In this document: positions 35,475-44,102 of the stretch, one piece after another
How positions within the stretch are numbered: the first letter of the stretch is position 1
Layout: the number at the start of each line of letters is the position of its first letter
DNA from: Flammeovirga pacifica
GTDB taxonomy: Bacteria > Bacteroidota > Bacteroidia > Cytophagales > Flammeovirgaceae
DNA: 64,000 nucleotides
Reading direction: 5' to 3'
Assembly (NCBI RefSeq): GCF_000807855.2
Contig: NZ_JRYR02000002.1
Location: 1,577,845 to 1,641,844, forward strand
The notes under the pieces: generated by a model
What the model was told of the DNA's origin: nothing
The model's database searches: none
The model's input: the letters and a program-made list of their open reading frames with translations, nothing else
Position numbers and translations under genes: made by a program

Positions 35475-37157
35475 TTAACCAATTAAACAGATAAACTCTT
35501 CTAAGTTGTCTTGTCTTGAAAGTCCTAACTTTTTTCTTAACCTGTATCTTGTTGTATGGACAGACTCGGTCGAAATACCTAATAATTTGGACATTCCTTT
35601 ACTATCAAAGTTTAATTTGATCAGTGCACAAATCTTTTGATCACCTTGTGTTAGATTAGGGAATCTTTCATTTAATTCTTGATAGAAGTTTTTATTCACT
35701 TCTACAAAGCGTGCTTCAAATTCTTTCCAGTTATTATTTGTATTTAAGTTGATTTTCTTTGCCAATTTACCCAATTGATTTGCATCAGGTTTTTTCTTCT
35801 GTTCCATCAACTCTTTTTTGATTTCAGCTAAAGTCTCTTCGTGTTGAATAATTTGAAGTACCGATGAAGTAAGTTCTTTATTCTTAATCTCTAATACTTC
35901 CTGAATTTTTTCTTCTTCAAGGCGTTGAGTTTCTAAAAATATCATTTGTTTCGCCTTAAATTTATTTCTTAAGTTTCTATAGACAAAGAAAACAACTAGT
36001 ACTAAACCTCCTATAGTGACATAGAAAATGATATTTCTTAAGTAGTTGATTTTACTTTCTTGTTTAAGTCTTTCTAATTCTTGTCTCTGAAGCTGCTCCT
36101 TTTGTTGTTGCTGCTTTTTTCTGAACTGATCCTTAATTTCAAGAAACTTTTTATTACTTATTTGTCGACTACCGTACTGTTTTTCATTTAAATCTTTAGA
36201 AATTTTCAAATTACGGTAAGCTTCATTTAGTTTATTATTTTTCTTAAGTACAAATGCATATGCCTCATATATGTTGGGGAGTCTATCAGAATGAGATTTA
36301 TGTTTGACACCCGCAAAAATGGCACTTTCGTAATACTTCTCACTTTTCTTATAATTATTAAGCTTTTTGTAGATGTTCCCCAAGAAATAATGATAAATCA
36401 CTAAATAACTATGTTGCTTATTTATAAAAAAATCGTTTAAAGGGAGCAATGCTTTTAAGGCCTCATCATATTCTTCTTCTTCATAGAGAATGTATCCGTA
36501 TTCAGCATTAATAAAAGCATGATTGTCATCGTCACGAAGCTCAGGTATTTGTTTTTTTAAGAGCCTGCAACTATCCAAATAAGTTCTTGCCATATCATAT
36601 TCACCCTCTTTTCGAGCAGTTGTAGCAATGGCAAAATAATTATCTATCAAAATGTATCTTGGTAATTCTTTATTGATATCTAATATATTGATGGCTTTAT
36701 TAAAGTAATCATAAGAAAGTTCGGTACGCTCATAAAAACTATAAAGCCAACCTAATCCATTATAAATATGTACTCTTGATAAGTCATCGTTGAATTCTTC
36801 TGCTATACCGAGTGCATCCCAATATCCATCATAAGCATTACCAAACTCTCCATTATGTGCATATAAATAAGACAAGCCAGTAAGAGAAGTAATCCATTGT
36901 AAACTGTCTTTACTTTTTATAGACTCTGAAATAGAATACTGATACAAGGAGATAGCACTATCAGGAAAAATAAATTTCAATGCTTCAGCATCTTTATAAA
37001 GATCTTGAGTGCTAATTGTAGTTTTTTTATCCTTTATTTTTTTCGTTTTTTCACTTTTTTCAGATAAATTTTTGTTAATCTGAGGTGTGTTTGCAGAAAA
37101 AACAAAATTTAAAGTGAAGAAAAATCCTAAACTGAGTATTAATATTTGTCTAGTCAT
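35475..37157 (-). CDS. TPR-containing membrane regulator with LuxR-type HTH
   Basis: 560 aa. Signal peptide 1-21, then a Lys-rich stretch and tetratricopeptide repeats over about 60-340 (AYDGYWDALGIAEEFND, LSYDYFNKAINIL). One membrane helix lies near 375-396 (IIFYVTIGGLVLVVFFVY), then a cytoplasmic coiled coil (LEEEKIQEVLEIKNKELTSS) and a C-terminal LuxR/GerE-like HTH at about 500-555 (FPNLTQGDQKICALIKLNF, then GISTESVHTTRYRLRKKLG). Such one-component membrane regulators are common in Bacteroidota; their ligands are mostly unknown. It is transcribed away from SusC with 287 bp between them and is a plausible second regulator of this locus besides the HTCS. Confidence 0.85.
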   Translation of the reverse strand: MTRQILILSLGFFFTLNFVFSANTPQINKNLSEKSEKTKKIKDKKTTISTQDLYKDAEALKFIFPDSAISLYQYSISESIKSKDSLQWITSLTGLSYLYAHNGEFGNAYDGYWDALGIAEEFNDDLSRVHIYNGLGWLYSFYERTELSYDYFNKAINILDINKELPRYILIDNYFAIATTARKEGEYDMARTYLDSCRLLKKQIPELRDDDNHAFINAEYGYILYEEEEYDEALKALLPLNDFFINKQHSYLVIYHYFLGNIYKKLNNYKKSEKYYESAIFAGVKHKSHSDRLPNIYEAYAFVLKKNNKLNEAYRNLKISKDLNEKQYGSRQISNKKFLEIKDQFRKKQQQQKEQLQRQELERLKQESKINYLRNIIFYVTIGGLVLVVFFVYRNLRNKFKAKQMIFLETQRLEEEKIQEVLEIKNKELTSSVLQIIQHEETLAEIKKELMEQKKKPDANQLGKLAKKINLNTNNNWKEFEARFVEVNKNFYQELNERFPNLTQGDQKICALIKLNFDSKGMSKLLGISTESVHTTRYRLRKKLGLSRQDNLEEFICLIG

Positions 37158-37356
37158 AATTTAGTGAAATTCAATAATTGTAAATATTAAGTAATTGAAA
37201 AAGAGTAACTTATATTTTTACTGTACAGTGTTTTATAGTTGTGTTTTTTACACTTGATCGGTCTGTTCAGATATAATCTAGTCAAATATATGTGATTTAA
37301 ATTTAATTTTCTCACATTTGTTAAGGGTTTCGCGAACACTTATTGTTCAAGTAAAG

Positions 37357-37384
37357 TTGTCTGCTGAATAAATATTTAAATTTG
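37357..37384 (+). promoter_or_regulatory. Candidate promoter of the susCD operon
   Basis: TAAATTTG at 37377-37384 matches the -7 element. The only -33-like element is TTG at 37357-37359, 17 bp away, shorter than the usual 19-21, which would fit a promoter that needs an activator. A perfect palindrome ACTGTACAGT (37220-37229) and AATCTAGTC near 37276 lie further upstream. Confidence 0.35.
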
Positions 37385-37444
37385 AAATGAATATTTTGAA
37401 ATGAAATGACTAGCAGGCTGCTCTTTTTTTAATCTAAACTTATT

Positions 37445-40400
37445 ATGAGTATGAGTAAAGCTTATGATTTTTTTAAAATTATTCTGACTCTTGCAATGCT
37501 CTCAATCATCCCGATTGATTCATATGCACAGGATGTTTTATTAAAAGGGCGTGTAACAGACGCCGACTCGGATGAGCCATTACCAGGTGTAAATGTGATT
37601 ATACAAAATACATCTCAAGGTACAACAACTAACTTTGAAGGAGAATTTACATTAGCTGTAGCAAGTGGAGAATCATTAGTGATTTCATACATTGGCTACC
37701 AAGACCAAGTTGTTGCAATTACTACACAAACAAAGCTGGATATCAAATTAAGCGTTGATGTTGAGGCGTTAGATGAAGTGGTTGTTATTGGTTACGGTAC
37801 ACAAAAGAAGAAAGAAATTACAGGTGCTGTAGGATCTGTAAAATCTGAAGACATTTTGAAAGTGCCAACTTCTGATCTAGGAGAATCATTACAAGGTCAA
37901 ATTGCAGGTGTAGACGTACAAGCGTCTTCTGGTCGTCCTGGTGCTGAAGCAAACATCCAAATTCGTGGTGTTGTTTCTGCAAAGTCTGCAGGTGGTCCAT
38001 TATACATTGTAGATGGAATTCCTTTCCAAGGAAATCCAAATATCGCTCCAGAGCAAATTAAAAGTATTGACGTATTGAAAGATGGTGCAGCAGCATCAGT
38101 TTACGGTACAAGAGCTGCAGGTGGTGTAATTTTGATTACAACAAAAAGAGGTGAAGAAGGTAAGTTATCTGTTGATTTCTCAGCTTATGCAGGTGTTCAA
38201 AACATCACTTCGAATACACCATTAAATAACCACCAAGAGCAGTTGTATGTAGATCATAACAGAATTGAATCTGAAGGAGGTATGCAGAACTTGTACTTAT
38301 TTAATCCAAAAGCCGGTTATAATAACTCGGATTATGTGGGTGATGTACAAAATAATAATGCAGTAATGCAGTCTTACAATTTGGGTGTTTCTGGTGGTTC
38401 TAAAAACTTGAAATTCAATGTTTCTACCAACTACTTTAATCAAGATGGTGTTTTAATTAACTCTGGTTTCGAACGTTTCACTACTCGTATGAATGGTGAA
38501 TATACACAAGGTAAATTTAAAGCTTTTGCTTCTGTTGGTATTACAGATGAGAAAAGAGAAAGAGAACCTTGGGGACTTTATGAATTAGCCATTGCACAGA
38601 AGCCATGGGTTCCAGCATTAGATCAAAATACACCTGTTGGAGGTAATGGTCTTGTTGTTGAAACAGAACAAGTAGAAAACTTTGGTTATTTAGCTACTCA
38701 GTTATCTAATGAAAACAATACGGATGTAATGGCAACTAACCTAGCTTTATCTTTAGAATATGAAATTGTAAAAGGTTTAAAATACAAAGCTAGTTTTGGT
38801 AGAAATACTTATTCTTCTGAAAATGTATTTTTCCAACCACAGTTATTAATCTATAGAGAAGACGGTTCATTAGCAGCAGGTGCATCTCAGATGGAATCTA
38901 GAATGACAATTAATAATTTTCTTTCTAATTCGACCACTTTTGAAAATATCTTATCTTATAACAAGAAATTTGGTAAACATAGTTTAGGTCTTACTGCAGT
39001 ATATTCTTTTGAAGAGTATAATAATGAAACTAGAACTGTTATGACCGAAGGTTTACTAGATAATCAAACCAAAGTACTAAGTGCTGGTTCTGTGGCATTT
39101 TTACCTCAACAATACATTTCAACTAATACACTTGTAGGTAAGATGTTTAGAGCTCAATATAATTACGATAATAGATATTTAGTATCGTTATCTGTAAGAA
39201 ACGATGGATCTTCTAATTTCTCAAAAGAAAATAGATATGGTACTTTCTACGGAGCTTCAGCTGGATGGAATGTAAGCGAAGAATCTTTCTTCCAGAACTC
39301 AGTTTTAAACAGCTTCATGACTGGATTAAAAGTTCGTGCTAGTTTTGGTGAAGTAGGTAATCAAAATATTTCTCCATATTCATTCATGCCTAGAATTGAA
39401 AGTGGTGTAGATTACACATTTGGTGTGGGACAAAATGAGAGATTAGCTACAGGTGCAGTATTTAGAAGATATGTAAACCCAGATTTGAAATGGGAAACTA
39501 CAATTTCAAGAAACATTGGTGTTGATTTAGCGTTTTTCAATGATCGCTTAACGGTATCTTATGATTATTATAATAATAATAAAGAAGATATGTTATTGGA
39601 TCAAACAATTCCACCATCATTCGGTACTTCTGTTACAGAACCTGCAGGTGGTAACGCAACTCCTTATACCTCTATTCTTGTAAATGCAGGTAACATGGTA
39701 AATAAAGGTCATGAGATTGCAATAGGATACAAGCATATACACGAAAATGGCTTCCAATGGGGTGTAAATTATACTTTCTCAAGTAACGTGAACGAAGTAA
39801 CAGATTTAAATGGTGTTGAAGGTTTTGCTTTTAGAGGTGGTATTCCAGTTCAAACAAGAGCAGGTTTCCAAGATCATACTACTTTCTTGAAAAAAGGTTA
39901 TCCAGCAGGAGCTTTCTTCTTGTTAGAGAATCAAGGAGTCATCAAAACAGAGGAGCAATTAAAAGCTTATAATGAAAGTTTACCTGGTGTTCAAGCAGAG
40001 ATGGGTGACATGATGTACCGTGACGTAAATGGTGATGGTGTAATTGATGATAACGATAGAGTATATGCTGGTTCAGGTCAAGCTAAATTCAATATGGGTA
40101 TGGGCTTAAACGCAAGTTACAAAGGATTTGATTTATTCGTTCAAATGTATTACTCACATGGAGCAATGATTTATAATGGAGCTAACCTTTATTCTTATGG
40201 AATGGGTAGACATAAAGATATGCAATATGCGTGGTCTCCAGCCAATCCAGATTCTAATATTGCTGCGGTTCGTTCTAACTCTGAACATCCAAATACAAGA
40301 TCAAGTTCTGATTTCTTCCTAGAAGATGGTTCTTACTTACGTATCAGAAACATCACTTTAGGATACACATTACCGAAAAGATTATTTAACAATAAAGTTA

Positions 40401-40564
40401 ATCAATTAAGATTCTATGTAACTGCTCAGAATCCATTTACAATCACTGGTTATAAAGGATATGATCCTGAAGTTGGTGGTGATGGTTTATACATGAGAGG
40501 TGTAGATCAAGGTAGTTACCCAATTACAAGAAGATTCTTGGGTGGTGTGAAGTTTAACTTTTAG
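37445..40564 (+). CDS. SusC-like TonB-dependent outer-membrane transporter
   Basis: 1039 aa. Signal peptide to about residue 29 (SYAQ), then a carboxypeptidase-regulatory-like domain (33-110, LKGRVTDADSDEPLPGVNV), the SusC signature with TonB plug (VVIGYGTQKKKEITGAVGSV, then GPLYIVDGIPF and IKSIDVLKDGAAASVYGTRAA) and a C-terminal 22-strand barrel ending in the aromatic F of GGVKFNF. It imports oligosaccharides across the outer membrane with energy from TonB. SusD follows after 25 nt. Substrate is inferred from the locus as agar- or porphyran-derived oligosaccharides. It is the first gene of the long co-directional run. Confidence 0.96.
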   Translation: MSMSKAYDFFKIILTLAMLSIIPIDSYAQDVLLKGRVTDADSDEPLPGVNVIIQNTSQGTTTNFEGEFTLAVASGESLVISYIGYQDQVVAITTQTKLDIKLSVDVEALDEVVVIGYGTQKKKEITGAVGSVKSEDILKVPTSDLGESLQGQIAGVDVQASSGRPGAEANIQIRGVVSAKSAGGPLYIVDGIPFQGNPNIAPEQIKSIDVLKDGAAASVYGTRAAGGVILITTKRGEEGKLSVDFSAYAGVQNITSNTPLNNHQEQLYVDHNRIESEGGMQNLYLFNPKAGYNNSDYVGDVQNNNAVMQSYNLGVSGGSKNLKFNVSTNYFNQDGVLINSGFERFTTRMNGEYTQGKFKAFASVGITDEKREREPWGLYELAIAQKPWVPALDQNTPVGGNGLVVETEQVENFGYLATQLSNENNTDVMATNLALSLEYEIVKGLKYKASFGRNTYSSENVFFQPQLLIYREDGSLAAGASQMESRMTINNFLSNSTTFENILSYNKKFGKHSLGLTAVYSFEEYNNETRTVMTEGLLDNQTKVLSAGSVAFLPQQYISTNTLVGKMFRAQYNYDNRYLVSLSVRNDGSSNFSKENRYGTFYGASAGWNVSEESFFQNSVLNSFMTGLKVRASFGEVGNQNISPYSFMPRIESGVDYTFGVGQNERLATGAVFRRYVNPDLKWETTISRNIGVDLAFFNDRLTVSYDYYNNNKEDMLLDQTIPPSFGTSVTEPAGGNATPYTSILVNAGNMVNKGHEIAIGYKHIHENGFQWGVNYTFSSNVNEVTDLNGVEGFAFRGGIPVQTRAGFQDHTTFLKKGYPAGAFFLLENQGVIKTEEQLKAYNESLPGVQAEMGDMMYRDVNGDGVIDDNDRVYAGSGQAKFNMGMGLNASYKGFDLFVQMYYSHGAMIYNGANLYSYGMGRHKDMQYAWSPANPDSNIAAVRSNSEHPNTRSSSDFFLEDGSYLRIRNITLGYTLPKRLFNNKVNQLRFYVTAQNPFTITGYKGYDPEVGGDGLYMRGVDQGSYPITRRFLGGVKFNF

Positions 40565-40589
40565 TTAGAAAATTAAATTTAGATCAAAA

Positions 40590-42332
40590 ATGAAATTAGT
40601 AAAATATAGTCTGATTACGTTATTGACTTCCCTCTTCCTACTAGGGTGTAATGAGGATAAGTTCTTATCGCAGTCAAATCCAAATGCTCTTACTCCAGAA
40701 ACTTTCTGGAAGAACTCAGACCATTTTGATTATGCTTTGAATACAGTATACGCAGCATTGCAGTTTAATTCTATTTCAGGTTTTAGAACCACAAGTGAAA
40801 TGGCATTATCTGACCTTTCTAAAAGTGACACTTGGTACGGAACATATAGTACATATAAACTATTTAACTATACCAACAGTGATCCTCTAGTACAAAACAG
40901 ATGGGCGGAACTATACATTGGTATTAACAGAGCAAATCAAATCGTAACATTTATTGAAGGAGAAGATGTTGAAATGTCTCCTGAAGAAAAGTTAGAAGTA
41001 GTAGCTCAAGCTAGAACATTGAGAGCCTTTTATTATTTTGAATTGGTGAACAATTATAATGGAGCTGTTATTAATACTGCATACTACTCAAATTCTGATA
41101 GTTTAAATAAAAAATTAAACACAAGAGAAGAAGTGATTTCGCAGGTAGTTGTTCCAGATTTACAATTTGCAGCCGAAAATTTACCAACATCTTGGGATGC
41201 TACTGATGCTGGTCGTGTAACGTGGGGTACTGCCGTTTCTCTATTAGGTAAGGCTTACTTATACGATGGTAAATGGGCGGAAGCTGCTGCTGAGTTCAAA
41301 AAAGTAATTGATAGTAATAACTACTCTTTGTCTCCGGTTTATGGTAATAACTTTAATGAGGAAGGAGAACATAATCTTGAATCAATTTTTGAAGTAAATT
41401 ATTCAACTTCTGTATTGCCTCCATCAAATAACAGAGATTGGGTAGATAATATCGCAGGTGGAAATGTAACTCCTTCAGAAGCATCAAGTATTGAACATGT
41501 ACTTACGCATATCTTAACTGCAGGTGGTTTCAATGTAGTGACTCCTTCACAGTATTTACACGAAATGTTATTAGGTGATGAGGTTGATCCTACTCATCCT
41601 ATCAACGCACTGGGAGAAACACATTCACAAAGACTTTCAAGTTCTATCTTAGTTCCAAATTTCTATGGTACTTATTTTACAAGACCATGGACGGATGATA
41701 GTGGAGAGACTTACCCAATGGGTGGTGGTCATTCAGGTTACGTAAAGAAATATACACGTTGGAATACTGGAATTAGTAATATTGAAAATAATGGTCAAAC
41801 GTCTCCAATTAACTTTAGGTTAATTAGATATTCAGATGTTTTATTAATGTATGCAGAAGCACTTAATGAGCAAGGTAACTTCTCTGATGCTATTACTTAC
41901 ATCGACATGGTACGTGATAGAGCAGGTGTTTATCCATTATCATATTATATCAATACTAATGGCGGACAGTTTCCAAAATTAAATATCAGTCAAGAGGTAA
42001 CAGGAGCAACTTACCCATTAGTTACTCCTTCTGTAGAGTCTGTAAGAGAGCATATTAGATATGTTGAAAGACCAATAGAACTTTCTTTTGAAGGTCACAG
42101 ATGGAAAGACTTGAGAAGATGGGGTATCATTAAAGAAGCTTTAGATAGAAGAGCTGTTGATGAGCAGTGGAGATTGGATAATGCTTCAACTATTTTAGGT
42201 CAGCCTCCATTATATATTTCTTCTTACATCATCCAAAACTTTGTTGAGCAAGCAGGAAAATATAATGAGAATGTTCATAAATATTATCCTCTACCTGCAA
42301 ATGAGGTACAAACTAATCCTGATTTATTATAA
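40590..42332 (+). CDS. SusD/RagB-like glycan-binding lipoprotein
   Basis: 580 aa lipoprotein with lipobox LFLLGC (Cys20). It has the SusD_N region (NPNALTPETFWKNSDHFDYA), the TPR-rich core (QARTLRAFYYFELVNNYNGA) and the conserved C-terminal pattern IRYVERPIELSFEGHRWKDL RRWG seen in RagB/SusD proteins. It should sit on the outside of the outer membrane as a lid on the SusC barrel and capture oligosaccharides. It starts 25 nt after SusC and is followed after 20 nt by a surface glycan-binding lipoprotein, making a standard three-gene uptake module. Confidence 0.95.
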   Translation: MKLVKYSLITLLTSLFLLGCNEDKFLSQSNPNALTPETFWKNSDHFDYALNTVYAALQFNSISGFRTTSEMALSDLSKSDTWYGTYSTYKLFNYTNSDPLVQNRWAELYIGINRANQIVTFIEGEDVEMSPEEKLEVVAQARTLRAFYYFELVNNYNGAVINTAYYSNSDSLNKKLNTREEVISQVVVPDLQFAAENLPTSWDATDAGRVTWGTAVSLLGKAYLYDGKWAEAAAEFKKVIDSNNYSLSPVYGNNFNEEGEHNLESIFEVNYSTSVLPPSNNRDWVDNIAGGNVTPSEASSIEHVLTHILTAGGFNVVTPSQYLHEMLLGDEVDPTHPINALGETHSQRLSSSILVPNFYGTYFTRPWTDDSGETYPMGGGHSGYVKKYTRWNTGISNIENNGQTSPINFRLIRYSDVLLMYAEALNEQGNFSDAITYIDMVRDRAGVYPLSYYINTNGGQFPKLNISQEVTGATYPLVTPSVESVREHIRYVERPIELSFEGHRWKDLRRWGIIKEALDRRAVDEQWRLDNASTILGQPPLYISSYIIQNFVEQAGKYNENVHKYYPLPANEVQTNPDLL

Positions 42333-42352
42333 TCTATCCTAAAATACAAGAA

Positions 42353-43930
42353 ATGAAAAGATTTAATTATATAATTGGTTTATTGACTCTTCTTGCTATC
42401 TACGGATGTAAGAAAGAGTGGGAAGCCCCAGGTGTGGAGCCAAACCATCAAGTAATTTACACTTCTGAATATCAATTTGGTAACAGAGTGCAAGTAGGAG
42501 GTTCTATGACTGTAACAGATGCTTCTAAAGGTATTCAAAGTAGAACTTGGACCTTACCTGAAGGTGCAGTTGTAGAAGGAACTACTTCAACGTCATCATC
42601 TGATGATTTGGTTCATATCCAATTTACTGAGGCAGGGATTAAAGAAGTAAATTTATCTCAACAATTTGCTGGAGCAGCTTATGTAGGAAGTGAGAAAAGA
42701 GAATCATCTTTGGATACTACAATTGTAGTTACAGTGTTAGACTCTCTATCATTATCTGTAAAAGCAAATTATTATTTCCCTGATGGTAGTACCGGTGATG
42801 AAATAGACTTGTCTAAAACTTCTGATATTCAGGCAGGTAGAATGGTGAAATATACTTTAACAACGATAGGAGACCCAGCAAGAATCGTTTATAATTTTGA
42901 AGGTGGAGACCCCGAACAAGTAACGTATATTGAGTCTGAAATTTTAGATGGCACTGCTATGGAAACTATAGTGCAATACAAAAAATTAGGTACATTTTCT
43001 ACTACTGTTTTAGGAGATAGACCTAGACCATCGGGTTCAGATCTTTTAGAGTTTGAGAATGCTATTAATGTTATTCCATCGACTGATCCGCTAATCTTAA
43101 CAGAAATTTATGTAAAAGAAGGTTTTATCGCTCTTGATTATTCTAGAGAAATTGATCCAAATTCAGTAGATCCGTCAACTTTCTCTGTGAATTTGACTAA
43201 TGTAAACAAAGGATTAGATATTAATCCTGAAGTATTAACTGCAACTGTAGATCCTACAGCAGGTAATATAGTATTAATTGCATTGAGAGATGAAACTATG
43301 TATGATGATGATATTATAAAAGTAACTTACCAAGGAGGTAATTTAAAATCAACGGACTTTGTTGACGCTGATGAATTCACAGATGAATTATTAGTACATA
43401 GACCTAACAGAAATGTCATTGAGGATAGCGATTATCATTATAGCTTAGAAGAATCTACTGATGGTGATTGGAACACTGGCGGTTGGGGAGCACCTTTTGA
43501 TCACTATGATTTTACTGTTACAAACGCTGAGTCTTATCATGGAAACAAATCGGGTAAACTAGTACTACCTTCAGAAAAAGGTTCTGCTTTCACTCATAGT
43601 AAATCATTCCCTCTTGAAGCAGGAAAAACCTATGAATTTGGTGTTTGGATCAAAATTGAAAGTGGTGTATCTACTATTGATGATAGTGCTGCAGAGATTC
43701 CATCAATGATGGTTTTTGCAGCTCCTGAAATAGATTGGGGTGCAGGAAGATTTGATATTAATACTCAAACTCCAGAAGGTGAGTGGATCTATGCAAAAAT
43801 GGATTATTACACTGCTCCAAAATCTATTGATTATACATTTGTATTTAGACCATTTAATAAAAATAATTCAGCTGATTTAGTTTTATATATGGATAATCTA
43901 ATTGCAAGAGAAGTAAACTTTAGACCATAA
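42353..43930 (+). CDS. Surface glycan-binding lipoprotein (SGBP-like)
   Basis: 525 aa lipoprotein with lipobox AIYGC (Cys19). The N-terminal 220 residues read as PKD/Ig-like beta domains (VQVGGSMTVTDASKGIQSR), the middle has another Ig-like domain (LTEIYVKEGFIALDYSREID), and about 350-525 looks like a jelly-roll carbohydrate-binding module (FTVTNAESYHGNKSGKLVL, then YEFGVWIKIESG, ending VLYMDNLIARE), similar to CBM4/9-type folds. Position third after SusC/SusD is typical for surface glycan-binding proteins. Ligand is presumed agar or porphyran oligosaccharide. A strong hairpin directly follows the stop codon. Confidence 0.8.
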   Translation: MKRFNYIIGLLTLLAIYGCKKEWEAPGVEPNHQVIYTSEYQFGNRVQVGGSMTVTDASKGIQSRTWTLPEGAVVEGTTSTSSSDDLVHIQFTEAGIKEVNLSQQFAGAAYVGSEKRESSLDTTIVVTVLDSLSLSVKANYYFPDGSTGDEIDLSKTSDIQAGRMVKYTLTTIGDPARIVYNFEGGDPEQVTYIESEILDGTAMETIVQYKKLGTFSTTVLGDRPRPSGSDLLEFENAINVIPSTDPLILTEIYVKEGFIALDYSREIDPNSVDPSTFSVNLTNVNKGLDINPEVLTATVDPTAGNIVLIALRDETMYDDDIIKVTYQGGNLKSTDFVDADEFTDELLVHRPNRNVIEDSDYHYSLEESTDGDWNTGGWGAPFDHYDFTVTNAESYHGNKSGKLVLPSEKGSAFTHSKSFPLEAGKTYEFGVWIKIESGVSTIDDSAAEIPSMMVFAAPEIDWGAGRFDINTQTPEGEWIYAKMDYYTAPKSIDYTFVFRPFNKNNSADLVLYMDNLIAREVNFRP

Positions 43931-43947
43931 GCTAAATCTATATAATA

Positions 43948-43979
43948 GACTATCGTAATCCTTAGGGGTTACGGTAGTC
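43948..43979 (+). promoter_or_regulatory. Intercistronic hairpin, SGBP to GH2
   Basis: GACTATCGTAATCC pairs with GGGTTACGGTAGTC (14 bp, two G-U). There is no T-run, so it is more likely an mRNA-stabilising or processing structure than a terminator. Confidence 0.6.
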
Positions 43980-44102
43980 ATTAAACAATAACTCTCTGAT
44001 TTAAAACTAATCGGTACAAACTTTAATATCACCACTACATACTAAACCTTTAAATAAAGGAGAGCTTTTTTAAAATCAAGAAATAGAGAATCGAGACAAG
44101 CG

